This document shows positions 1 through 6,688 of a stretch of 22,450 bases of DNA, one piece after another (position 1 is the stretch's first letter; each line of letters opens with the position of its first letter). Source of the DNA: CAINEC01 sp046303115. Its GTDB lineage: Bacteria > Bacteroidota > Bacteroidia > AKYH767-A > OLB10. The DNA is taken from contig JBKCGZ010000177.1 in assembly GCA_046303115.1 (NCBI GenBank), forward strand, positions 1 through 22,450, given 5' to 3'. The translations under genes were made by a program, and so were the position numbers. Under the pieces are notes generated by a model that did no database searches, was not told where the DNA came from, and worked only from the letters and a program-made list of their open reading frames with translations.

Positions 1-6
1 AAAGCT

Positions 7-999
7 TTATTTGTTTAAAAAACGGATAGCCACTTCCGTTAGTTCAGGGACAGAAATTTTATTCATGCAATCAAAGTGTCCCTTAGGACATTTAGCAAAT
101 CCTATTTTTGAACAAGGACGACAGCCGACTTCTTTTGCTTCTGCAATAAAACTATTAGCATAATTAGAAGGCATATAAGGTGTCATTCCAAAAGCAGGAA
201 TTGTATTGCCCCAGATAGAAATGATATTGCGATTATACGCCGATGCGATATGCATCATTCCTGTATCATTGGTGATGACTAGCTTGGCTTGTGAAACAAC
301 AGCCGCCGATTGCAATAAGCTAAACTGACCACAAGCATTGAACACAATAGCGCCACAAGCATCTGCTATTTCTTGCCCTGCTGCAAAATCATTTTTATCT
401 CCTACAATGACCACCGGAGAATTAATAGCCTTAATCGCTTCAATCCATTTAGCGACAGGAAATCGCTTTGTTGCGTGATTCGCACCAATAACAGCCGTCC
501 AATAACCATTGCCAAATGATGAAGGCAAAATTTCCTGATTTGATTTAATAGAACTATCCACAAAAAAATCTAAGCCTTCTCCATCATTCTGTACTCCTAA
601 ATGTTCCACCGTTTTCAAATAACGATTCACAATATGAATAGCAGGCAAGCGATTTATTTTGAAATTCACTAACAGCCACTTTTCAAAATTCAATTTATTA
701 AAAGTAGATGATTTTACTTTCAATGCTTGCTTAATTCTCCATGTGCGCAAATTTGAATGCAAATCGATGATCTCATCAAATTGCTCTTTCTTTAAAGCAG
801 GAAACACATCATTTAGTGATCCGTCGGTTGTCCAAACTTTATCAATATTTGGATTATTTCTTACTACTGATTCAAAATTTTTCTTCGTCAGAAAATGAAC
901 TTCCGCATTAGGAACCTGCTTTTTTAGCATTCGAACAACGGGAGAGGTCAAGACAATATCTCCAATAGAACTAAAACGAATGACTAAATACTTTGGCAA
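7..999 (-). CDS. Glycosyltransferase family 9 (ADP-heptose:LPS heptosyltransferase-like)
   Basis: A 330-residue cytoplasmic or membrane-associated GT-B glycosyltransferase of family 9, the family that adds heptose or a related sugar from a nucleotide donor to lipopolysaccharide core. The N-terminus reads RFSSIGDIVLTSPV (residues 8-21), the hallmark opening of this family. The C-terminal half has the donor-site motif NDTGMMHIAS, and the tail has the Cys-rich stretch CRPCSKIGFAKC often seen in Bacteroidota members. The start codon is TTG (997-999). An in-frame TAA lies two codons upstream and the family motif begins within ten residues, so no ATG start is available. A perfect -7 box lies 17 bp upstream. 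It is transcribed divergently from the tatD-like gene. The family call is firm, but the acceptor sugar cannot be read from sequence. Confidence 0.92.
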   Translation of the reverse strand: MPKYLVIRFSSIGDIVLTSPVVRMLKKQVPNAEVHFLTKKNFESVVRNNPNIDKVWTTDGSLNDVFPALKKEQFDEIIDLHSNLRTWRIKQALKVKSSTFNKLNFEKWLLVNFKINRLPAIHIVNRYLKTVEHLGVQNDGEGLDFFVDSSIKSNQEILPSSFGNGYWTAVIGANHATKRFPVAKWIEAIKAINSPVVIVGDKNDFAAGQEIADACGAIVFNACGQFSLLQSAAVVSQAKLVITNDTGMMHIASAYNRNIISIWGNTIPAFGMTPYMPSNYANSFIAEAKEVGCRPCSKIGFAKCPKGHFDCMNKISVPELTEVAIRFLNK

Positions 1000-1016
1000 G
1001 GCTTAATTATTTTAAA

Positions 1017-1024
1017 CAAAGATA
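1017..1024 (-). promoter_or_regulatory. Putative -7 promoter box of the glycosyltransferase gene
   Basis: On the minus strand the bases read TATCTTTG, a perfect match to the Bacteroidota -7 consensus TAnnTTTG, ending 17 bp before the TTG start. No good TTTG-like -33 box is visible at the usual 19-21 bp spacing, so this rests on the -7 element and its position. Confidence 0.4.
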
Positions 1025-1082
1025 CTTTTTATCTCTTAAAATCGATTTTCGGGAGTTAAGGAAAATGCAGTAATTTTACAAC

Positions 1083-1850
1083 ATGCAATTAGTGGATACC
1101 CATTTACATTTATACGCTGAAGAATTTCATGATGACAGAAAGCAAGTCATTGATGCTGCCATTCAAAGTGGAGTTACCAAGATGCTTTTACCTAACATCG
1201 ATAGCAGTACAGTATATTCGATGTTACAGCTTTGTCATGATTATCCAGAGAATTGTTTCCCGATGATGGGTTTACATCCTTGTTATGTAAACGATACATA
1301 TGAAAAGGAATTAAAACAGGTAGAGGCCGAATTAAAATCAGGGAAGTATTATGGCGTTGGCGAAATTGGGATGGATAAACATTGGGACTTAACGCATATA
1401 GCTGAACAAACAAAAGCACTAACGAAGCAATTAATCTGGGCTTATGAAATGGAACTCCCTGTTGCATTGCATACGCGCAATTGTACTGCTGATGTGATTG
1501 CCATCATTCAAGAATTAAACATCAAAGGATTAAAAGGCATCTTTCATTGCTTTGGAGGAACTTTAGATGAAGCTAAACAGATTGTTGATATGGGAATGCT
1601 TTTAGGAATAGGCGGTGTAGTGACTTTCAAAAACAGCGGTCTGGATGAAGTAATTCGTGAGATAGATTTAAAGCATATTGTTCTTGAAACAGACGGGCCT
1701 TATTTAGCTCCTGCTCCTTTCCGAGGAAAAAGAAATCAGCCTGCCTATTTAACTCACATTGCTGAAAAAATTGCAGATATCAAACAATGCGGATTAAAAG
1801 AGATTGCAACTATTACTACCGCTAATGCAGTAACCCTATTTGGACTATGA
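1083..1850 (+). CDS. TatD family metal-dependent hydrolase (DNase)
   Basis: A 255-residue TIM-barrel amidohydrolase of the TatD family, expected to be a cytoplasmic metal-dependent deoxyribonuclease. Metal ligands are visible in order: HLH at residues 7-9 after VDT, the glutamate of GEIG (E94), H130 in ALHTR, H155 in FHCFG, and the aspartate of LETDGPYLAP (D204). Length is typical for the family. It is the first gene of a rightward operon, and its TGA stop overlaps the asparaginase ATG (ATGA), which suggests translational coupling. The residue after GEIGMD is K rather than the more usual aromatic or small residue, a minor variation. A member of this family acting as a Y-linked RNA or proofreading nuclease cannot be excluded. 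Confidence 0.93.
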   Translation: MQLVDTHLHLYAEEFHDDRKQVIDAAIQSGVTKMLLPNIDSSTVYSMLQLCHDYPENCFPMMGLHPCYVNDTYEKELKQVEAELKSGKYYGVGEIGMDKHWDLTHIAEQTKALTKQLIWAYEMELPVALHTRNCTADVIAIIQELNIKGLKGIFHCFGGTLDEAKQIVDMGMLLGIGGVVTFKNSGLDEVIREIDLKHIVLETDGPYLAPAPFRGKRNQPAYLTHIAEKIADIKQCGLKEIATITTANAVTLFGL

Positions 1851-2857
1851 AAAAAATACTAGTGATTTATACAGGTGGAACCATTGGAATGATAAAAGAT
1901 AGTTCCAATTCACTTAAGCCTGTAAACTTCGGAAAAATTACTGAACGCATTCCTGAGTTAAAACATATTAACTGCTCCATATCGCATTTTACTTTTAAAA
2001 AGTTAATTGATAGCAGCAATGTTACGCCTGAATTTTATGTAGCATTAGCAGAGACGATTGAAAAGAATTATAAAGCGTATGATGGTTTTATTATTTTACA
2101 TGGAACCGATACAATGGCTTACTCAGCATCGGCACTAAGTTTCATGTTAGAGAATCTTGGCAAGCCAGTTATATTCACTGGATCTCAACTACCGCTTGGG
2201 GCTATCCGAACAGATGCAAAACATAATTTGATAACAGCAGTAGAAATTGCAGCCAGCGAAGTGGTCATTCCGGAAGTGTGTATTTATTTTAATGATCAAC
2301 TTTTCAGAGGAAACAGAGCAGAAAAATTTTCAAGTTCTCAATTTGATGCATTTCAATCGTTGAATTATCCATCGCTAGTTGAAGCAGGAACCAGCTTACA
2401 ATACAATCATAAATTCATCAGCAAAAAATCGAGTAAGAAATTAATCGTACATAAAAATTTAAATCCGAATATTGGATTAGTACGTATATTCCCTGGCATT
2501 ACAGGCAACTGGCTAGAGCATATTTTTAGCGTAGAAGGATTAAAAGCAGTTGTATTAGAAACATACGGAAGTGGAAACGCCCCAACTGCAGATAGTTTTT
2601 TAAAAACAATTAGATCGGCTATCAGCAACGGCATCATTATTTTAAATGTTTCTCAATGTGCGGGAGGAAAAGTTGAGCAAGGTAAGTACGAAACGAGTAA
2701 GAAGTTAAAAGATATGGGTGTGATTAGTGGAAGTGATATAACAACTGAAGCAGCCTTGACAAAATTGATGTATCTCTTCGGTAAGTATCCAAATCAGAAA
2801 AAGAAAATAGAAGCAGAATTAGTAAAAGATTTAAGAGGAGAAATGAGTAAATCTTAA
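1847..2857 (+). CDS. ansA: Type I L-asparaginase
   Basis: A 336-residue cytoplasmic asparaginase that hydrolyses L-asparagine to aspartate and ammonia. The first active-site signature YTGGTIGM (residues 8-15) supplies nucleophile T12. The second, HGTDTMAYSASAL (from residue 85), supplies the T87-D88 pair. The following TGSQLPLGAIRTDAKHNL segment is also typical of the family. There is no signal peptide, which fits type I (cytoplasmic) rather than the periplasmic type II enzyme. The start codon overlaps the stop of the TatD-like gene by 4 bp, and the DUF4403 lipoprotein gene follows after 26 bp with no terminator. Function is well supported; whether glutamine is also used is not visible. Confidence 0.93.
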   Translation: MKKILVIYTGGTIGMIKDSSNSLKPVNFGKITERIPELKHINCSISHFTFKKLIDSSNVTPEFYVALAETIEKNYKAYDGFIILHGTDTMAYSASALSFMLENLGKPVIFTGSQLPLGAIRTDAKHNLITAVEIAASEVVIPEVCIYFNDQLFRGNRAEKFSSSQFDAFQSLNYPSLVEAGTSLQYNHKFISKKSSKKLIVHKNLNPNIGLVRIFPGITGNWLEHIFSVEGLKAVVLETYGSGNAPTADSFLKTIRSAISNGIIILNVSQCAGGKVEQGKYETSKKLKDMGVISGSDITTEAALTKLMYLFGKYPNQKKKIEAELVKDLRGEMSKS

Positions 2858-2883
2858 TTTTTCACAAACCTGTTTTTCAATTA

Positions 2884-4338
2884 ATGAAGATCGCTAATAA
2901 ATATTTCAGGAGCCTACTTTTATTAGGTTCATTATTTATCACTTCATGCAAATTGCAAAGTGAATTACCGAAAATTATTACAGAAGAAATTCCTGTCCCA
3001 CAACTTGAATCATCTGTAATTGAAATTCCTGTTGAAGTAAATCTTCAGCCTATTATCAACTTTGCCAATTCAAAAGCTGATAAAGTAATTCGCAATCCGG
3101 AGTATCCAAATTTTGCAACGTTTGAAGGAGTTGAAGGTCCGCGTGCGAGCTATGATGTAATCCGTGACGCATTAACCGGATCTATGCAGGGTAATTTGTT
3201 TAAAGTAGGAACAACTGCAGCATATGGCATAGCTGGCGATTACTGCTCTGAGATTGTTTGGGGTAAGTGCATTCACCCTCGTATTCCTTTTTCTTGCGGT
3301 ACGAATGGAGAAGCGAAGAGAAAAGTGAGAATTGGATTTTCATCGAAAGTAGAAATCACGTCTTCCTACGGACTAAAAACGCAGACTGTTGTGTCGGAAG
3401 TAACACCGATTGACCCGTGTCAAATGACATTTTTAAAAATCGACATGACAAACAAATTGTTGGATGCTATTCGTCCTTCATTAAATGAATGCGCAAAGTT
3501 TTTTGATGAACAAAGTAAAACGACTAGTTTTAAATCGCTCGCACAAGACGCATGGAATCAACTATGGACACCAATAGAAATTGCAGGATATGGATTTTTA
3601 TGTATTAACCCGAATGAGATTTGTGTTAGTCAACTGAATGGCCAAGGACAAAAATTGAAATTCAATATTGGACTAAAAGCCAATCCTAAGTTTACGCTTA
3701 CAAAAGATTCTACTTTAAAAATTCCAGCACTACCTGCCCTAAAAACGAATACGAAAAGCAATTCAGAATTTGTTTTTAACATGCCAATTATTAGAAGATA
3801 CACTGATTTAACTAACCACTTGAAAAAAAATTTCAATGAAAAAACGTTTAAGTCGGAAGATGGCAAACAGACAGTTTTAATTCACGACCTTTCGATAGCT
3901 GGAAAAGGAAACTCAACAATTGTTTTAGAGATGAATTGTTTTTTAAAATTAGGCATCAAGAAATTTAAAAATGCCACTTTAATCTTTACGATGAAGCCTT
4001 TTTATGACAATAAAAATCAAATGCTTGAACTCCACGATGTACAATTGCAGTCTGATAAGAAGCATTTGCTATTACAAGCAGGCACAGAACTTTTTCAGAA
4101 AGTAATCGCGAAAAAAATTCAAGAATATGGCAAGACCGATTTTAAACCAATATTAGAATCGAATAAAAAATTGATATCCGATCAATTGCATAAACAACTT
4201 GATAAAAATACTACGCTTAACGGGCAAGTAAACAATTTGAAAATTTTAGGTGTATATCCTTCAGAAAATAATTTAATCATACACACCCAAGCCATAGGCG
4301 TTTTGAATTTAAAGATGAGCGATTATAGTTTTGAGTGA
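2884..4338 (+). CDS. DUF4403 family lipoprotein
   Basis: A 484-residue predicted lipoprotein. The N-terminus is a lipoprotein signal with lipobox FITSC and acylated cysteine C22, so it is probably anchored in the inner or outer membrane facing the periplasm or surface. From about residue 42 it reads SSVIEIPVEVNLQPI, the characteristic start of DUF4403 domains, and the rest is a beta-rich fold with no enzymatic motif I recognise. A small cysteine cluster lies near residues 119-139 (DYCSE, GKCIH, FSCGT). The gene starts 26 bp after ansA, so it is probably the last gene of the tatD-ansA operon. Its role is unknown in this family as far as I know. A weak hairpin without a U-tract follows at 4344-4371. 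Confidence 0.82.
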   Translation: MKIANKYFRSLLLLGSLFITSCKLQSELPKIITEEIPVPQLESSVIEIPVEVNLQPIINFANSKADKVIRNPEYPNFATFEGVEGPRASYDVIRDALTGSMQGNLFKVGTTAAYGIAGDYCSEIVWGKCIHPRIPFSCGTNGEAKRKVRIGFSSKVEITSSYGLKTQTVVSEVTPIDPCQMTFLKIDMTNKLLDAIRPSLNECAKFFDEQSKTTSFKSLAQDAWNQLWTPIEIAGYGFLCINPNEICVSQLNGQGQKLKFNIGLKANPKFTLTKDSTLKIPALPALKTNTKSNSEFVFNMPIIRRYTDLTNHLKKNFNEKTFKSEDGKQTVLIHDLSIAGKGNSTIVLEMNCFLKLGIKKFKNATLIFTMKPFYDNKNQMLELHDVQLQSDKKHLLLQAGTELFQKVIAKKIQEYGKTDFKPILESNKKLISDQLHKQLDKNTTLNGQVNNLKILGVYPSENNLIIHTQAIGVLNLKMSDYSFE

Positions 4339-4380
4339 TATAGCTTTTGCGGTTCCTAAGACAAGCAAAAGGGGGAAATA

Positions 4381-4508
4381 TGCTTCGCACTATTTATTTT
4401 CATTTACGACCTAAATAATTCAACATATTATTGATTCGCTGCGCGCATCTCGTGATGGGGATGCTTAATTCACTTGCTTGTGCTTCGCACATACTATTTT
4501 CTCCTTCG
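4381..4508. repeat. Two repeat units spaced exactly 100 bp (TGCTTCGCAC...TATTTTC)
   Basis: The bases TGCTTCGCAC at 4381-4390 recur at 4481-4490, and each copy is followed after four bases by TATTTTC (4395-4401 and 4495-4501) and then a segment ending TxCG. The offset is exactly 100 bp. The copy at 4480-4490 also forms the palindrome GTGC-TTC-GCAC. This looks like two degenerate units of a short intergenic element lying downstream of tRNA-Ser. Similarity fades outside about 28 bp, so the unit length is uncertain. Confidence 0.5.
4400..4492 (-). CDS. Possible 30-residue small ORF downstream of tRNA-Ser
   Basis: On the minus strand an ATG at 4490-4492 opens 30 codons ending in TGA. The peptide begins MCEAQASELSIPITRCAQRI and ends NYLGRK. 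A purine-rich AAGGAG sits eight bases before the ATG. The frame is open for a further 15 codons upstream, back to a TAA, without another ATG. It lies 84 bp downstream of tRNA-Ser in the same direction and is bracketed by repeats. I do not recognise the peptide. It could be a real small gene, a remnant of a larger one, or a chance ORF in a structured intergenic element. Confidence that it is translated is low. Confidence 0.2.
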   Translation of the reverse strand: MCEAQASELSIPITRCAQRINNMLNYLGRK

Positions 4509-4575
4509 TAGCCATCGTAAGTAAACTTACTTGCTACTTACTCGAAACTAGTATTTAAAAAATGCAAGTGAATTA
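4466..4575. repeat. 12-bp inverted repeat downstream of tRNA-Ser
   Basis: TAATTCACTTGC at 4466-4477 is the exact inverse of GCAAGTGAATTA at 4564-4575, with 86 bp between the arms. The right arm ends two bases short of the tRNA-Ser 3' end. Inside lies a second dyad, GTAAGT-AA-ACTTAC at 4517-4530. The arms could fold the tRNA trailer into a large cruciform or hairpin, or mark the ends of a small mobile or repetitive element. No target-site duplication was recognised. Confidence 0.5.
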
Positions 4576-4576
4576 G

Positions 4577-4664
4577 CGGAGACGGCGAGATTCGAACTCG
4601 CGATACCCTTTTGGGGTATACACACTTTCCAGGCGTGCTCCTTCAACCACTCGGACACGTCTCC
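4577..4664 (-). tRNA. tRNA-Ser (anticodon GGA)
   Basis: An 88-nt class II tRNA on the minus strand. The acceptor stem GGAGACG pairs with CGTCTCC and the discriminator base is G. The D-arm contains GAGTGGTTGAAGG, the anticodon loop CTGGAAA gives anticodon GGA (4628-4630), a long variable arm (ATACCCCAAAAGGGTAT) follows, and the T-arm is CGCGAGTTCGAATCTCGC. The long variable arm and discriminator G are the serine identity features. CCA is not encoded; the bases after the discriminator are CTA. A perfect -7 promoter box lies 11 bp upstream. Confidence 0.97.
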
Positions 4665-4675
4665 GTAAGGAGTGG

Positions 4676-4683
4676 CAAAAGTA
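4676..4683 (-). promoter_or_regulatory. Putative -7 promoter box of tRNA-Ser
   Basis: On the minus strand the bases read TACTTTTG, a perfect TAnnTTTG match, ending 11 bp before the mature tRNA 5' end, which would leave a leader of only a few bases. No clear -33 TTTG is seen at standard spacing. The same eight bases form the -7 box proposed for the divergent PAP2 gene. Confidence 0.45.
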
Positions 4684-4783
4684 TGAATTATATTGTGATA
4701 AAATGTAGAAAGAATTGAATTGTATACCTCATAGATTAGTTATTTATTTACACAATTTTCAAACCTACTATAAAGGTATTTTA

Positions 4784-4791
4784 TACTTTTG
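4784..4791 (+). promoter_or_regulatory. Putative -7 promoter box of the PAP2 gene
   Basis: TACTTTTG, a perfect match to the Bacteroidota -7 consensus, ends 22 bp before the ATG. The -33 region is not convincing (AAAC at 19-bp spacing). Confidence 0.4.
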
Positions 4792-4813
4792 ATTTTCTTA
4801 GTAATCCATCTGA

Positions 4814-5761
4814 ATGAAATCAATTTTACTTTCACTGCTTATATTATTTTCAAGTGTTATTTGCTTTGCATCTGAACCTACAGATTCTACAAAGCAGCAT
4901 GTGCCATATAAAGAATGGGAAACGCAATACCATTTGAAAAACGGAATGACGTTAACGTATACTCAACCAAAATTATTTGACTTTGTAACTAAAGTCCCTA
5001 AAGACATGTGGGGGTTTTGTAAGTATTCTTTCAATAAAAAAAGTTTGCCGGGGCTTTTAACTATAGCACTGACATCAGCAATTTTAATTAATAATGATCA
5101 GGCCATCACCAATGAAACCCAGCGTTTTTGCGACCGCATAAATTTATCAAGAAGCAGCTCGTACAATAATGTTTTTGCACCGAAGCTTCAAGGACAAAGT
5201 GTAAACATCATCAGTATACCTCAAAATCTTAACACAGTATTTTATACTCTTGGGCAAGGTTATCCAGCGTTATTAGTTGGAGGTGGATTATTTTATTATG
5301 GAATTCGTCACCATGATATAAGAGCTGTTAGCACAGCTTCCCAATTAACAGAATCATTTATTGCAATGGGCATTGCTACGCAAGTAGTAAAGCGAATAAC
5401 AGGAAGACAAACTCCAATACGTTCAACGCAACCTGGAGGTAAATGGACACCCTTCCCGCCTTTTATGGATTATCAAAAAAACACTCCCTCTTATGATGCA
5501 TTTCCTTCTGGACATTTAGCAACTGTGATATGTGCTGTAACAGTTTTATCAGAAAATTATCCGGAGAAAAAATGGATTAAACCCGTAGGCTATGCGATTG
5601 GCGGATTAGTTGCTTTTTCAATGCTTAACAATGGCGTTCATTGGGCTGGTGATTATCCTTTAGCATTTGGAATTGGATACGGCTTTGGAAAAGTGGTAGC
5701 TGCTTCTTCAAGAAAAATAGAAGGAAGAAAAATGAGAAAATCATTTATCTTCTCTCGTTAA
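4814..5761 (+). CDS. PAP2-superfamily phosphatase-like membrane protein
   Basis: A 315-residue protein with an N-terminal signal peptide (about residues 1-19, ending CFAS) and several hydrophobic segments, followed by a PAP2 (type 2 phosphatidic acid phosphatase) domain from about residue 145 to 297. PAP2 enzymes remove phosphate from lipids such as undecaprenyl pyrophosphate or lipid A. Motif C1 reads KRITGRQTP (residues 193-201), motif C2 is FPSGH with H234, and motif C3 reads SMLNNGVHWAGD (269-280) with H276 and D280. Thr200 and Met270 replace the arginines expected in C1 and C3, while both histidines and the aspartate remain. It may be a divergent active subfamily or one with altered activity. 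Its stop codon overlaps that of the convergent response regulator gene. Confidence 0.85.
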   Translation: MKSILLSLLILFSSVICFASEPTDSTKQHVPYKEWETQYHLKNGMTLTYTQPKLFDFVTKVPKDMWGFCKYSFNKKSLPGLLTIALTSAILINNDQAITNETQRFCDRINLSRSSSYNNVFAPKLQGQSVNIISIPQNLNTVFYTLGQGYPALLVGGGLFYYGIRHHDIRAVSTASQLTESFIAMGIATQVVKRITGRQTPIRSTQPGGKWTPFPPFMDYQKNTPSYDAFPSGHLATVICAVTVLSENYPEKKWIKPVGYAIGGLVAFSMLNNGVHWAGDYPLAFGIGYGFGKVVAASSRKIEGRKMRKSFIFSR

Positions 5762-6480
5762 TTTACATTGACTTTATTCGATAATATTTTATCAAATCGA
5801 ACCATCAGATCAGGATCGGTTTTAATTCCTTTTTCTATAGCCCACAAAACCAATTCGAGCGAGGTTTGACAGCCAATTATTTTATAAATCTCTGAACGAT
5901 GAACGCTCGTTGTTCTATCTGATAAAAATAAAATTTCTGCGATGCTTTTATTTTTAAATCCGTGAGCCATTAAAAAAACAATCTCGATATAATTTTTATG
6001 ATAAAGTAACTTTTGATAAACATCATATCCTTTCAGCGACTTAAACATTTTAATACGTGCATGTACAAGCTCATTGTTTTGTCGTGAATAATATCTTTCA
6101 CCATTAAGTACTTTATTAATTGCTCTTGCGAGCTCCATTTGATTAACAGATTTATCGAGATAGCCATCAACACCTAAATTGTAAACTTTTAAAATATGTT
6201 CTTCTTCTTTGTAATGCGTTAATACAATTATTTTAATATTGGGATAATGTTGTTTGATTCCTTTAATTAGTTCAATGCCATTTTGTGGTGTAAGATCAAT
6301 CTCGGTAATTACGATATCAATATTAACTTTTGAAAGCTTCTCACAGGATTCTACAAAATCTGAAGCATAATATACTTCTACGCTTTCCCAAATATCTTTA
6401 ATTGCAGATGCTACTCCACGTCGATAAAATGGATGATCATCGACCAACAAAATTGAAAATGAAGAAATCTCAATAGGCAT
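5758..6480 (-). CDS. Orphan LuxR/NarL-type response regulator with Glu at the phospho-acceptor site
   Basis: A 240-residue response regulator: receiver domain at about residues 8-125, linker, and LuxR-type helix-turn-helix at about 163-218 (KNKSIAEILFLSDRTTSVHR, with H194-R195). The acidic pocket (D14, D15), T88 and K110 of the receiver are present. At the phospho-acceptor position the sequence is DIVITEIDLTPQNG, where relatives read D-I-V-x-x-D-x-x-M-P-x-x-N-G. The acceptor is therefore E60, encoded by GAG at 6301-6303. No histidine kinase gene is adjacent, so it is an orphan in this window. It may act without phosphorylation, or be constitutively active because Glu can mimic phospho-Asp. 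Targets are unknown. Its stop overlaps the PAP2 stop in the palindrome TTAA. Confidence 0.88.
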   Translation of the reverse strand: MPIEISSFSILLVDDHPFYRRGVASAIKDIWESVEVYYASDFVESCEKLSKVNIDIVITEIDLTPQNGIELIKGIKQHYPNIKIIVLTHYKEEEHILKVYNLGVDGYLDKSVNQMELARAINKVLNGERYYSRQNNELVHARIKMFKSLKGYDVYQKLLYHKNYIEIVFLMAHGFKNKSIAEILFLSDRTTSVHRSEIYKIIGCQTSLELVLWAIEKGIKTDPDLMVRFDKILSNKVNVN

Positions 6481-6547
6481 TTAGGCAATTTACAATTTAT
6501 TATTTGAAAATAAATACATTTTATAAATTATATCCAACTAATCATAA

Positions 6548-6570
6548 TAATTTTTAACAATTAAAAATTA
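6548..6570. repeat. AT-only 10-bp dyad upstream of the response regulator
   Basis: TAATTTTTAA and TTAAAAATTA form a perfect 10-bp inverted repeat around CAA, 67 bp upstream of the response regulator start. It contains no G or C in the arms. It could be an operator or simply a chance dyad in AT-rich spacer. The rest of 6481-6641 shows no gene. Confidence 0.3.
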
Positions 6571-6641
6571 GTTTATTTGAGAGTTAAATCAATTTGTTTC
6601 GCGCTACATTCATTGTTAATAAAAGGGGTATTATTAAAAAC

Positions 6642-6671
6642 AATAGAGGCCCGGAAATCCGAGCCTCTATT
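6642..6671 (-). terminator. Rho-independent terminator of gcvH
   Basis: On the minus strand AATAGAGGCTCGG pairs with CCGGGCCTCTATT around a four-base loop, with one G-U pair, and is followed by TGTTTTTAAT. It starts 17 bp after the gcvH stop. The G-U pair occurs only in the minus-strand RNA (it is a C-A mismatch on the plus strand), so it is oriented for gcvH. Confidence 0.8.
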
Positions 6672-6688
6672 AAAAACAATTTTTATAA

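Noticed and set aside
1047..1078. TTTC-N20-TAATTTTA as the promoter of the TatD operon
   Set aside because: The last base of the -7 box mismatches, the -33 box is imperfect, and it ends only 4 bp before the ATG; too weak to call as a feature.
4344..4371. CTTTTGC/GCAAAAG hairpin after the DUF4403 gene as a terminator
   Set aside because: The stem is only 7 bp with a 14-base loop and neither strand has a U-tract after it (plus strand continues GGGGAAATA).
4577..4664. tRNA-Ser as an attachment site of an integrated element
   Set aside because: No direct repeat of the tRNA 3' end and no integrase gene is present in the window; the nearby repeats are inverted or unrelated to the tRNA sequence.
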